Both the position numbers and the translations under genes were made by a program. Below are positions 9,258 to 17,729 of a DNA stretch of 64,000 bases, one piece after another. This stretch comes from Pseudomonadota bacterium (lineage in GTDB: Bacteria; Pseudomonadota; Gammaproteobacteria; Steroidobacterales; Steroidobacteraceae): positions 1-64,000 of the forward strand of contig JANXOV010000142.1 in assembly GCA_025357635.1 (NCBI GenBank). The letters are read 5' to 3'. The notes below the pieces were generated by a model. It had not been told where the DNA came from and did not search any database. It worked only from the letters and a program-made list of their open reading frames with translations. Each line of letters begins with the position of its first letter. Position 1 is the stretch's first letter.

Positions 9258-10934
9258 ATGCGGTTAGCAGGCAGGATCGGTTGGGCATTGGTTGCGAGCG
9301 TGGCGCTGTCGTGCGCCTCGCCAGTGCGCGCCGCGAAACTCACCGACACCGAGCAGACACGTATCGATGAGCCCAGGCCGCCCGGCCTGGCCAGCGACGA
9401 ACAGATGCTTGCCGAGGGCGCGGTGATCGGCAAGGTCGTGCTCGATATCCGACAGATATTCGATGAATCCGATCGACGCGAGAACAACGGCCTGTATCGC
9501 CTCGCCAACGATCTGCATATCCGCACCAAGAATTTCACCATCGATGCGCAGCTGCTGTTCAAGGTGGGCGATCGCTACGATCCCAAAAAGCTCGCTGAGA
9601 CCGAGCGCAATCTGCGCGCGTTGCGCTTTATCTATGACGCGCGCGTCGTACCGGAAAAGTATGAGAACGGCAAGGTCGAGGTCAGAGTCATCACCAAGGA
9701 CGTCTGGACCTTGAGTCCGGGCATCTCCTTCGGGCGCTCCGGCGGCACCAACAACACGCGCTTTGAATTGGAGGACTCCAACCTGTTCGGCTGGGGCAAG
9801 AAGATACAGATCGGTCACGGCAGCAACGTGGACCGCACCAGCGACAGCATCGATTATGAGGACCCGAACCTGTTTGGTTCGCGCTGGACGCTGGGCGCCT
9901 CCTATGCCAACTCCAACGACGGCTCGAACCGGGGCATCGCCGTAGGGCGACCGTTCTATTCGCTGGATGCGCCGTGGAGCACCACGTTCAAGGCGCTGCA
10001 GTTCAAGCGCACGGTCTCGCGCTACAGCCAGGGAGAAATTGCCGATCAGTTCCAGCGCGATGAAACCTACTACGAAGCCAGCGGCGGCATCTCCAGCGGC
10101 CTCATCGAGGGTTGGACCAAGCGCTGGACGGGCGGCGTTCGCTATGACCGGAACGTGTTTGCCCCTGTCGACACCCCGACGCCCGCCGCCATGCTGCCGC
10201 CCGATCGCACGACCGCGTACCCGTATCTGGGCATCAGCCTGATTCAGGACGATTTCCGCAAAGCCGGCGATCAGAATCAGATCGGCCGCACCGAAGACCT
10301 CACCTTTGGCACGCAGATGGGCCTGGAGTTGGGCTTTTCGAATTCCGCCTTCGGTGCGACCCGCAACGCGGCCATCGTCAACGCCAACGCGCAGAAGGGT
10401 TTCCAGCTGTCGAATTCGACGCAGCTGTTCCTGACCTCAACCTTCAATACGCGCATCGAAAGCGGCAGGGCCCGCAATCTGATTCTCGACTCAACCGCCA
10501 GCTATTACTGGCGGTGGCGCGCGGACCGCGTTTTCTACGTGTTTCTGGGCGGCACCGCGACCACCGCGCTGGATCCGGAAACGCAGCTGCTCATCGGTGG
10601 GGACAGTGGTCTGCGCGGCTATCCGCTGCGCTATGAGGCGGGCACCTCGCGCGCACTGCTCACCGTCGAGCAGCGCTTTTATACGCAATGGTACCCGTTC
10701 CGTCTGGCGCGCTTCGGCGCCGCAATTTTTGCCGATGTGGGACGCACCTGGGGCTCGGACTCCGTCGGCAACAGCAATGCGGGTTTGTTGAGCGATATCG
10801 GCTTCGGCCTGCGGTTCGGCAACACCCGCTCCGGGCTGGGCAACGTGCTGCACATCGATTTTGCGTATCCGTTGAACAATGACCCGGGCATCAAGAAATT
10901 CCAGGTGCTGGTGGGCACCAAGCAGAGCTTCTAG
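9258..10934 (+). CDS. BamA/TamA-like outer-membrane beta-barrel (surface antigen D15 family)
   Basis: 558 aa with an N-terminal signal peptide (LVASVALSCASPVRA, cleaved about residue 26). Residues about 60-150 resemble a single POTRA-like region (FTIDAQLLFKVGDRYDPKKLAETERNLRALRFIYDARVV). The rest is beta-strand-rich, with the barrel-closing hallmark GGDSGLRGYPLRYEAG near residue 450 and a C-terminal aromatic Phe as expected for BAM substrates. It is shorter than BamA (five POTRA domains), so it is more likely a specialised translocation or assembly protein than the essential BamA. Neighbouring genes give no functional hint. Confidence 0.85.
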   Translation: MRLAGRIGWALVASVALSCASPVRAAKLTDTEQTRIDEPRPPGLASDEQMLAEGAVIGKVVLDIRQIFDESDRRENNGLYRLANDLHIRTKNFTIDAQLLFKVGDRYDPKKLAETERNLRALRFIYDARVVPEKYENGKVEVRVITKDVWTLSPGISFGRSGGTNNTRFELEDSNLFGWGKKIQIGHGSNVDRTSDSIDYEDPNLFGSRWTLGASYANSNDGSNRGIAVGRPFYSLDAPWSTTFKALQFKRTVSRYSQGEIADQFQRDETYYEASGGISSGLIEGWTKRWTGGVRYDRNVFAPVDTPTPAAMLPPDRTTAYPYLGISLIQDDFRKAGDQNQIGRTEDLTFGTQMGLELGFSNSAFGATRNAAIVNANAQKGFQLSNSTQLFLTSTFNTRIESGRARNLILDSTASYYWRWRADRVFYVFLGGTATTALDPETQLLIGGDSGLRGYPLRYEAGTSRALLTVEQRFYTQWYPFRLARFGAAIFADVGRTWGSDSVGNSNAGLLSDIGFGLRFGNTRSGLGNVLHIDFAYPLNNDPGIKKFQVLVGTKQSF

Positions 10935-11431
10935 TCCTCGCCGCGTGCGGCCGCCGCCTTGCGCCGCCGGGAATACAGCAGCAAGAATCCGATGCAGACG
11001 GCAAAATTCAACACCCACCACATCAGCTGGCGCGCCTGCCCGCTGTCAGTCACCTTTTTAGTCACCGCGGGCGCATCCAGAGTACCCACCAGTTTCTCGG
11101 TCTCTCCGGCGCGTGTCACGAGAAACGCGACGACCGCCGGACCTGAGGCGGTCAGCTCCGCACTTTTCACCTCATAGCTTCCGTCCGTCTGCGCCACCGC
11201 TGTCAGACTCAGCGCGCGGATGGTGACTTTCACGGCGGCATCGTGCACCGGCGCATTGTCCAGCGCGCGGCTCAGGTGAATGACCATGCGGTCGGCCGTG
11301 ACGACACCCACCGCCACGAAGGAGTTGGACTTTGCCTCGACGCGCGCCGGTTGCGGCACGCAATGAGCGGCCTGGGCCCAGCCCAGCGCCAGGAGCGCAG
11401 CGGCAGCAAGGCGCGCAGAACCGCTCGTCAC
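10931..11431 (-). CDS. Exported membrane-anchored protein of unknown function
   Basis: 166 aa. I start it at the GTG at 11431, which overlaps the stop of the upstream gene (GTGA), implying translational coupling. Upstream codons of the open frame lie inside that gene. It has a signal peptide (about 1-27), a beta-rich domain (about 30-120) and a C-terminal transmembrane helix (QLMWWVLNFAVCIGFLLLY) followed by a basic tail, so it should face the periplasm from the inner membrane. I do not recognise the central domain. Its 3' end overlaps the barrel gene by 4 bp, convergently. Confidence 0.7.
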   Translation of the reverse strand: MTSGSARLAAAALLALGWAQAAHCVPQPARVEAKSNSFVAVGVVTADRMVIHLSRALDNAPVHDAAVKVTIRALSLTAVAQTDGSYEVKSAELTASGPAVVAFLVTRAGETEKLVGTLDAPAVTKKVTDSGQARQLMWWVLNFAVCIGFLLLYSRRRKAAAARGED

Positions 11432-11949
11432 AATAGAAATCCGGACGCGCCGATGAGGGTTCCGGTCGCCGCCGCGATGAGACCGAAGACCGGGAAAAAC
11501 GCCTTGCGCGCCAGGAAGTACAGCGAACACAGCACCAGCCCCAGTTCCAGCAGGCCCTCACCCAGATCGAAACGCAGCGCGCGTGCCTCTGCGGCCTTGG
11601 TTTCATCGTCCTTGCCGCGTGCCTGCTTTTGAATCTCCAGCGCATCCTGGGCGTAATGATCGCGCGCCGCCGCCAGCTTCTTGACGGGCGCGGCCGCCTT
11701 ATCTTCCGGCGCCACGGCGTTGAGCAGCGTGATGCCCACTTCGCTCATCTGTTCGCGGGTTTTTTTTGCCTGGTAGTAGGTCCACTGATCATTCGCCTCG
11801 GTGCGATGAATGACCGCATCGGTGTGCGCCCGGTGCGAGGAGATCGTGACGACCGACAATAAGACGCCGACCACGCCGATCAATACGCCGACGCGCCGGC
11901 TGCTGGGATCGGTCGCATGCTCTGCGTGATGAATTTCGATTTCGGCCAT
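11428..11949 (-). CDS. DUF4337-type membrane protein
   Basis: 173 aa. A first transmembrane helix (VGVLIGVVGVLLSVVTI, about 22-38) precedes a charged periplasmic or cytoplasmic stretch with HRTEANDQWTYYQAKKTREQ, the hallmark of the DUF4337 family. Two more helices lie at the C-terminus (GLLELGLVLCSLYFLARKAFF and FGLIAAATGTLIGASGFLL). The function of the family is not established. It is the first gene of a two-gene unit and diverges from metY. Confidence 0.8.
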   Translation of the reverse strand: MAEIEIHHAEHATDPSSRRVGVLIGVVGVLLSVVTISSHRAHTDAVIHRTEANDQWTYYQAKKTREQMSEVGITLLNAVAPEDKAAAPVKKLAAARDHYAQDALEIQKQARGKDDETKAAEARALRFDLGEGLLELGLVLCSLYFLARKAFFPVFGLIAAATGTLIGASGFLL

Positions 11950-12034
11950 AAGATTTTAGATGGTTCCTTTGAATGCTGCGCCCGCGAAGCCGCTAGTTTA
12001 GTCGGTTTCGCCGGCCACCATGCGCAGCGCATCG

Positions 12035-12048
12035 TATACTGGCGCCCA
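12035..12048 (+). promoter_or_regulatory. -10-like hexamer 7 nt before metY
   Basis: TATACT at 12035-12040 is followed by GGCGCCC and then the ATG. No Shine-Dalgarno sequence is present. Transcription from this hexamer would begin at or next to the A of the start codon, predicting a leaderless mRNA. No good -35 box is visible. Confidence 0.5.
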
Positions 12049-13343
12049 TGGCTGCTCCCCAACCCCCCGGTTTCGACACCCTGAGTCTGCACGCCGGCCA
12101 CCATCCGGATCCGGTCAACGGCGCGCGTGCGGTGCCCATTTTCCAGACGACTTCGTACGTTTTCCAAGACACGGATCAGGCCGCCTCGCTGTTCAATCTG
12201 GAGCGGCCCGGGTACGTGTACAGCCGCATTTCCAATCCGACCGTGGCCGTGCTCGAGGAGCGTCTGGCCGCGCTCGAAGGCGGCGTCGGCGCGGTCTGCA
12301 CGGCCAGCGGCATGGCCGCCATGCACATCGCCATCGCGACGCTGCTTGGCGCGGGCGATCACATCGTTGCCTCCGCCTCACTGTATGGCGGCACGATCAA
12401 TCTGCTCTCGCACACGCTGCCGCGTTTCGGCATCAACACCACTTTCGTCAAGCCGCGCGACATCGCCGGCTTTCGCGCAGCGCTGCAGCCCAACACGCGG
12501 CTCATCATCGGCGAAACCATCGGCAACCCGGGTCTGGAAGTGCTGGATATTCCCGCCATCGCCGAGATCGCGCATTCCGCCGCCATCCCCTTGCTCATCG
12601 ACAGCACCTTCGCCACACCCTACCTGTGCCGCCCGCTGGATTTGGGCGCGGACCTGGTCATGCATTCGGTCACCAAGTGGATCGGCGGACATGGCATCGC
12701 CATCGGCGGCGCCGTCATCGACGGCGGCCGCTTCGACTGGGAGGCCTCGGGCAAGTTTCCCACCTTGAGCCAGCCGGTGGCCGGCTATCAGGGCATCGTG
12801 TTCACCGAACAGTTCGGCCCCGCGGCTTTCGTGATGCGCGCGCGCACGGAAGGCCTGCGACAGTTTGGCGTATGCCTGTCGCCCATGAATGCGTTCCATC
12901 TGTTGCAGGGCATCGAAACCTTGAGCCTGCGCATGCAGCGCCACATGGAAAACACCGCCGCCATTCTCGAATTCCTGCAAGCCAATCCGTCGGTGGCCTG
13001 GGTGGTTCATCCGAGCCTGCCCAGTCATCCGGATCACGAGCTGGCGCGACGCTTGTTGCCGCGGGGCGCGGGTTCAATGATCAGTTTCGGCGTCAAGGGC
13101 GGGCGCGCCGCGGGCGCCAAGTTCATCGAGTCGCTGCGGCTGGCGAGTCATCTGGCCAACGTCGGCGATGCCAAGACACTGGTCATTCACCCGGCCACCA
13201 CCACGCATCAGCAAATGAGCGCGGCGCAGCTGGGCGCGGCCGGCATCAGCGAGGACATGGTGCGGCTGTCGGTGGGCATCGAGTCGGCATCCGACCTCAT
13301 CGCCGATCTGGGTCAGGCGCTGCGCGCCGCCGCCAAAGCCTGA
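12048..13343 (+). CDS. metY: O-acetylhomoserine sulfhydrylase-type PLP enzyme
   Basis: 431-aa member of the Cys/Met metabolism PLP family, probably converting O-acetylhomoserine and sulfide to homocysteine. It has the N-terminal TLSLHAGHHPDP, the YSRISNPTVAVLEERLAALEGG segment, the phosphate-binding ASGMAA region, DSTFATPYLCRPL, and the PLP-lysine site SVTKWIGGHG (Lys about 208). The ETIGNP motif and a length over 420 aa favour this group over cystathionine gamma-synthase or beta-lyase (about 390 aa). Substrate cannot be proved by eye. The ATG is the only good start, with a -10-like TATACT 7 nt before it. Confidence 0.88.
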   Translation: MAAPQPPGFDTLSLHAGHHPDPVNGARAVPIFQTTSYVFQDTDQAASLFNLERPGYVYSRISNPTVAVLEERLAALEGGVGAVCTASGMAAMHIAIATLLGAGDHIVASASLYGGTINLLSHTLPRFGINTTFVKPRDIAGFRAALQPNTRLIIGETIGNPGLEVLDIPAIAEIAHSAAIPLLIDSTFATPYLCRPLDLGADLVMHSVTKWIGGHGIAIGGAVIDGGRFDWEASGKFPTLSQPVAGYQGIVFTEQFGPAAFVMRARTEGLRQFGVCLSPMNAFHLLQGIETLSLRMQRHMENTAAILEFLQANPSVAWVVHPSLPSHPDHELARRLLPRGAGSMISFGVKGGRAAGAKFIESLRLASHLANVGDAKTLVIHPATTTHQQMSAAQLGAAGISEDMVRLSVGIESASDLIADLGQALRAAAKA

Positions 13344-13363
13344 AGAAGCTAAAGGGGCGCAAC

Positions 13364-14161
13364 GTGCAATTCGTAGTGCAGGGACACAGCGTATACGCGG
13401 TCGGCGGCGGACGCGCGCATCAGCCGGGGCGGCCGCTGGCCGTGTTCGTTCATGGCGCGGGGCTCGACCACACCGTGTGGGCGCTGCAAAGCCGCTGGCT
13501 CGCCTTCCATGGCTGGAACGTACTGGCCGTCGATCTGCCCGGCCATGGAAAATCAGACGGCGAGCCGCTGACCAGCATCGCTGTGATGGCGGGATGGCTG
13601 GTCGATCTGCTGGCCGCGGCCGGCACACGGTCCGCGACGCTGATCGGTCATTCCATGGGTTCGCTCATCGCCTTGCATGCGGCGGCGCAGTTTCCACAGG
13701 CCGTGGACAAACTGGTGCTGATCGGCACGGCGGCGAGCATGCCGGTGCATCCGGATCTGCTCGGCGCCGCCGCTGCGAATGAGCACACAGCCATCGACAT
13801 GGTGAATTTGTGGGGCTATGGATTCGCCGCGGGAATCGGCGGCAGCCGCGCGCCCGGCGTATGGATGGTCGGGGCTGGAGAGCGCATTCTGGAGCGCGCC
13901 AGGCCGGGCGTGCTGCATGCCGATCTTGCCGCCTGCAATGCCTATCGCGATGGACTTGCCGATGCCGGCAAGGTGAAGGCGCAGACGCTGCTGATCAGTG
14001 GCGAGAAGGATCAGATGACGCCGCTGAAGAGCGCGCGCGCGCTGGCAGCAGGTATCCATGGGTCGCATCTGCTGGCCCTGGACAGGGCCGGTCATATGCT
14101 GCTGGCCGAACGGCCCTACGAAGTCATCGACGCCATCGCTGCGCATCTGTCGATCAGCTGA
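13364..14161 (+). CDS. Alpha/beta hydrolase
   Basis: 265 aa, starting at a GTG 20 bp after metY with AAAGGGG 8-9 nt upstream. The oxyanion-hole region VFVHGAGLDHTVW, the nucleophile elbow GHSMGS (Ser about 100), an acid Asp in LISGEKDQMTP and the late RAGHMLLAERP with its His give a complete catalytic triad. The substrate is not identifiable. It is likely cotranscribed with metY. The last bases overlap the 3' end of the minus-strand flavoprotein. Confidence 0.85.
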   Translation: MQFVVQGHSVYAVGGGRAHQPGRPLAVFVHGAGLDHTVWALQSRWLAFHGWNVLAVDLPGHGKSDGEPLTSIAVMAGWLVDLLAAAGTRSATLIGHSMGSLIALHAAAQFPQAVDKLVLIGTAASMPVHPDLLGAAAANEHTAIDMVNLWGYGFAAGIGGSRAPGVWMVGAGERILERARPGVLHADLAACNAYRDGLADAGKVKAQTLLISGEKDQMTPLKSARALAAGIHGSHLLALDRAGHMLLAERPYEVIDAIAAHLSIS

Positions 14162-15353
14162 ATCGTTCCGGCCGGAACGGCGCCAGCGCATTCACCCGCT
14201 CACTGGAAAGCACTTCCTGAGTCATGTGGTGGCCGATGATCGGCGCCAGCGTCACGCCGCTGTGCATCACGGCCACGTGCACTCCCGTCACGCCCGGCAC
14301 GGCGCCCACCACCGGCAATTCGTCCGTCGGCAAAGGCCGGAATCCCAGCGTCAGGCGATCCAGCGTCACGCCGCGTGCGGCCGGCAGCACGTTGCCGATC
14401 TTGGTGAGAATGCGGTTGCCGTGCTGCTCGGCCAGCGCCTGGCTGGGAAAAGCCATGGCGTGATCGCGGATCTCGCGATGCACCGGCAGATCCGGCGGTG
14501 CGCCGGCGTCGGTGCCGACGATGCTGCCATCCGCCATCTGCTTGAAGGACAGCGTGCCGGGGGCATCGAAGATGAGGCGCGTCGCGATGGCCGTGGGCTT
14601 GCTGTGCGCGAGAATGCCGGGGGCATGCTTCAGCCTGAGCTTGAATCCGGCCATGGCGAGCAACGCCGGCGTGTCCACGCCGCCGGCAATGACCAGACGG
14701 TCCAGCGCCACCGGTTCATGCGCCGTGCGCACGCCGGCCAGAGCGCCGCCGGCAAAGTCCAGGCCGATGATCTCGGTATTGAGCAGGATTCGGGCGCCGA
14801 GACTTTGTGCCGCTGATACAAAGCGCCGCGTCACTGCCACCGGATTCAGATGCCCGTCGATACTCGAGAAAAATGCCGCCGCCACCTCGCCGGTGACCAG
14901 CCCAGGCGTCATCGCGGTCAAGCCATGGGCATTGATCGGGCGCACGGGAAACTGCGTGGCCTTCAATTGTGCGGCCGCCTCATTCAACACCTTCACCTCA
15001 TCCGAGGTTCGCGCCCAGGCGGCGTAGCCGCCCCAGACGATGCCGAGTTTCAGCGACCGGTCGAGCCGGTGGTAGGCCTGCAGGCTGTCGAGGCGCAGCG
15101 CCCGATAGTCGGGATGATCGACGAAGGCATTGAGCCAGGCGAAGGAGTTCTGCGTGGCGCCGCTGGCCGGTTGCGATTTGTCGAACAGCGTCACGCGCGC
15201 GCCGGCGCGCGCCAGATGGTAGGCAATGCTGGCGCCGACGATGCCGCCGCCGGCCACGCCGACATGCAGGCTGCGCTGCGTTGCTGCGCGGAGAGGCAGC
15301 GCGGCGGCGGCCGCGAGCGCGGCCGTGTGTCTGAGAAATTGTCGACGCCGCAT
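14154..15353 (-). CDS. Exported FAD-dependent amino-acid oxidase-type protein (DAO family)
   Basis: 399 aa. The N-terminus MRRRQFLRH followed by an Ala/Leu stretch reads as a twin-arginine signal, implying export of a folded flavoprotein. A dinucleotide-binding motif (VGVAGGGIVGASIAYHLARAG, about 31-51) and SQPASGATQNSFAW are typical of the DadA/glycine oxidase/sarcosine oxidase group. The C-terminal LTLGFRPLPTDELPVVGAVPG and VHVAVMHSGVTLAP form the second FAD contact. It is the last gene of a five-gene minus-strand operon led by a GntR regulator. The amine substrate is unknown. Confidence 0.85.
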   Translation of the reverse strand: MRRRQFLRHTAALAAAAALPLRAATQRSLHVGVAGGGIVGASIAYHLARAGARVTLFDKSQPASGATQNSFAWLNAFVDHPDYRALRLDSLQAYHRLDRSLKLGIVWGGYAAWARTSDEVKVLNEAAAQLKATQFPVRPINAHGLTAMTPGLVTGEVAAAFFSSIDGHLNPVAVTRRFVSAAQSLGARILLNTEIIGLDFAGGALAGVRTAHEPVALDRLVIAGGVDTPALLAMAGFKLRLKHAPGILAHSKPTAIATRLIFDAPGTLSFKQMADGSIVGTDAGAPPDLPVHREIRDHAMAFPSQALAEQHGNRILTKIGNVLPAARGVTLDRLTLGFRPLPTDELPVVGAVPGVTGVHVAVMHSGVTLAPIIGHHMTQEVLSSERVNALAPFRPERFS

Positions 15354-15362
15354 GGGTGCAGA

Positions 15363-16955
15363 CTACCGCGGCGCGGAGTCCGGATACAACACGCCGGAGA
15401 GCCGCTCGCACAGCGCGCCATCGGGCGGTTCGATGGCCGCAATGCGTGCGCCCAATTCCTGCACCCGCGGCTGCGTGCCGCCATACGCTGGCCAGGGCGC
15501 AAGCCCCGCGCCATTCGGATCCCCGTTTCGCGCAAAATTGCTCCAGTAGCCCAGCATGGCGGTGGTCAGCGCCGGCTCAACCGCATCGGCGCTGAACCAG
15601 GCATCGTGTGTATCGAAGATGTAGGGAATCTCCGCGCCATGATAGGCGAGCAATGCCTGCCCGCCAGTGCCGGGTCGTACGCGCGTGAACCGGTACACCC
15701 AGCTGCGGTGCCCGTGCCGGGCCGCGGCGCCCGCAAGCAAATAGGGCGGGCAGCCCATCTGGGTCAGGCCGGTGACCTGTGCCACCGCGTGGCGCGCGCT
15801 GGGTTCACGCTGCGCGCGTTCGCGCAGCGGCGCACGCGCGCTTTCCGGCAAATCCTTCAAGGCGGAGTTCAGGCCTTCGGGTTTGTCATCCACGTACATG
15901 TACCACTCATGCTCATTGCTGCCGATCAGCAGATTCGCATCCAGGCCATGCTGGCGAAAATAGGCGGCGGGCGGCTGCAGCAGCGTGATGCCGTCGATCA
16001 CCGGACCAAAGTGATATGCCGGCACCGCGGCTTTGGCCGCCTCGAACACCTGCGCGCTGCCGCGAGCGCGCAGCGCTGCCAGGCTCGTTGCGCCGATGTG
16101 CTGCGCGAGCGCCGCTCCGGCCGATTGCGCCTGCTCGAGCGTGGCGCTTTCGCGTAGAAAATAGCCGCCGCTTTGACTGATGGCCCGCTGAAACAGGCCG
16201 GCCGCGGCCGGCGAGGTGAGCAGATAGCCGATGTCGGCGGCGCCGGCGGACTCGCCGAAGACGGTGACGTTGCGCGGATCGCCGCCGAAGCCGGCGATGT
16301 TGTCCTGCACCCAGCGCAGCGCTGCGATCTGATCCAGCAGTCCGAAGTTCGCAGGCGCGGCGGCGCCTCGCAATTGCGGATGCGACAAAAATCCGAACAC
16401 ACCCAGCCGGTAGCCGACGCTGACGAGCACGACGTGACCGCGAAGCGCCAGATTCCGACCCAGATAGTTCGGTTCGAAGGACCAGCCGGAGACGTTGGCG
16501 CCGCCGTGAATCCACACCATCACCGGCAGCTTTGCGGCCGCGTTCAAATCCGGGGTCCACACGTTCAGGAACAGGCAATCCTCGCTGAAGGCAGGATTGG
16601 TGAACGCAGCGGGATTCGCGCCGAACGCCTTCATCACGCGCGTGTACCAGGCCGCGTTGTAGTCACCTTGATAGCAAGCGGCCGCAAACTGCCGCGCGGC
16701 TTGTTGACCGGCGCGCGCACGGTGCGCTTGCGGGGCTGCCCAGCGCAGCGAATCCACGGGCGGCGCCGCGTAGGGAATGCCCTTGAAAACAGCTCCGCGC
16801 GGCGCACCTGCGAGTGCGGCGCCGATCAGCGCTTCACCGTTGGCGCGCGCGCGCGGTTCGCCGCCGGCAGCGCCGTGCGCGATCAACGCAATGGTGGCGA
16901 ACAAGCCGAGCGCTGGCGCGACCAACGGCCACGTGCGAAGCCGCTTGCCGTTCAT
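15363..16955 (-). CDS. Exported carboxylesterase, type B
   Basis: 530 aa, started at the ATG at 16955 that overlaps the SDR stop as ATGA. A signal peptide or anchor (WPLVAPALGLFATIALIAHGAAG) comes first. Family features: GIPYAAPPV, EDCLFLNVWTP, the oxyanion loop WIHGGANVSGW, and the nucleophile FGESAGA (Ser about 235). The acid and His regions follow (SNEHEWYMY; FDTHDAWF with LLAYHGAEIPYIF). It should hydrolyse an ester outside the cytoplasm, perhaps releasing the compound the rest of the operon imports and oxidises. The frame upstream of 16955 is the SDR gene and not part of this protein. Confidence 0.88.
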   Translation of the reverse strand: MNGKRLRTWPLVAPALGLFATIALIAHGAAGGEPRARANGEALIGAALAGAPRGAVFKGIPYAAPPVDSLRWAAPQAHRARAGQQAARQFAAACYQGDYNAAWYTRVMKAFGANPAAFTNPAFSEDCLFLNVWTPDLNAAAKLPVMVWIHGGANVSGWSFEPNYLGRNLALRGHVVLVSVGYRLGVFGFLSHPQLRGAAAPANFGLLDQIAALRWVQDNIAGFGGDPRNVTVFGESAGAADIGYLLTSPAAAGLFQRAISQSGGYFLRESATLEQAQSAGAALAQHIGATSLAALRARGSAQVFEAAKAAVPAYHFGPVIDGITLLQPPAAYFRQHGLDANLLIGSNEHEWYMYVDDKPEGLNSALKDLPESARAPLRERAQREPSARHAVAQVTGLTQMGCPPYLLAGAAARHGHRSWVYRFTRVRPGTGGQALLAYHGAEIPYIFDTHDAWFSADAVEPALTTAMLGYWSNFARNGDPNGAGLAPWPAYGGTQPRVQELGARIAAIEPPDGALCERLSGVLYPDSAPR

Positions 16956-17716
16956 AGCATCATCCCTCCGGTGACGGGTACTACCTGGCCGGTGATGTAA
17001 CCTGCGCCCGCGCACAGCCAGACGATGGCTTCCGCATAGTCTTGTGGCTGGCCGACGCGCTGCAGCGCCGTGCCGCTTTTCGCTGTCGCTTCGATGTCGC
17101 CGAAGGAACAATCCCAGTTTGAATTCACATAGCCCGGCGCAATGCCGTTGACCCGCACCGCCGGCGCCAGGCCGCGCGCCAGCTCCCGCGTCAATCCGAC
17201 GAGACCGGCCTTGGCCGTAGCGTAGGCGGTGCTGCTGGCGCCGCCGCCGAAGGCTGAACTGGAAATCGTGTTGACGATGGCGCCGCGCGACTCTTTGAGC
17301 TGTGGCGCGAGCGCCTTGCTCATCCAGAAGGCGCTGAGCAGATTCACGCGCAGGATCTTGTCCCAGAATTCATCGCTGAGCGCATCCAGGTCGGCGGGCG
17401 GGATCGGTGCGCGCGTGCCCGGCGATCCGGCATTGTTGATGAGATAGTCCATGCCGCCCAGGGCTTGCGCGGCCTGCCCGGCAACGGCGCATGCGCTGTC
17501 GGAGCGCGACAGATCTCCGCCCGCCGCATGCACCTCGCAGCCTTCGCCGCGCAACTGCGCCACCGCCGCATCCAGCGCCGGCGTGGGCAGATCGTTGATG
17601 GCCACGCTTGCGCCGCTTCGCGCCAGCAGCTGGGCCGTCGCCAATCCGATGCCGGACGCTGCGCCCGTCACCAGCGCGCGCCGTCCTTTGAGATGAAAGG
17701 TGATCGCCGCGCTCAT
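16952..17716 (-). CDS. Short-chain dehydrogenase/reductase
   Basis: 254 aa from MSAAITFHLKGRRAL. Classical SDR: the cofactor motif TGAASGIG (about 16-23), NNAGS near 90, the catalytic Ser in ISSSAF, and YATAK (Tyr and Lys about 153-157). Asp after the beta-2 strand (INDLP) suggests NAD preference. Typical reaction is oxidation or reduction of a secondary alcohol. It starts 13 bp after the MFS stop and overlaps the esterase start, so it belongs firmly to this operon. Confidence 0.9.
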   Translation of the reverse strand: MSAAITFHLKGRRALVTGAASGIGLATAQLLARSGASVAINDLPTPALDAAVAQLRGEGCEVHAAGGDLSRSDSACAVAGQAAQALGGMDYLINNAGSPGTRAPIPPADLDALSDEFWDKILRVNLLSAFWMSKALAPQLKESRGAIVNTISSSAFGGGASSTAYATAKAGLVGLTRELARGLAPAVRVNGIAPGYVNSNWDCSFGDIEATAKSGTALQRVGQPQDYAEAIVWLCAGAGYITGQVVPVTGGMML

Positions 17717-17729
17717 GGCTGCCCCACGG

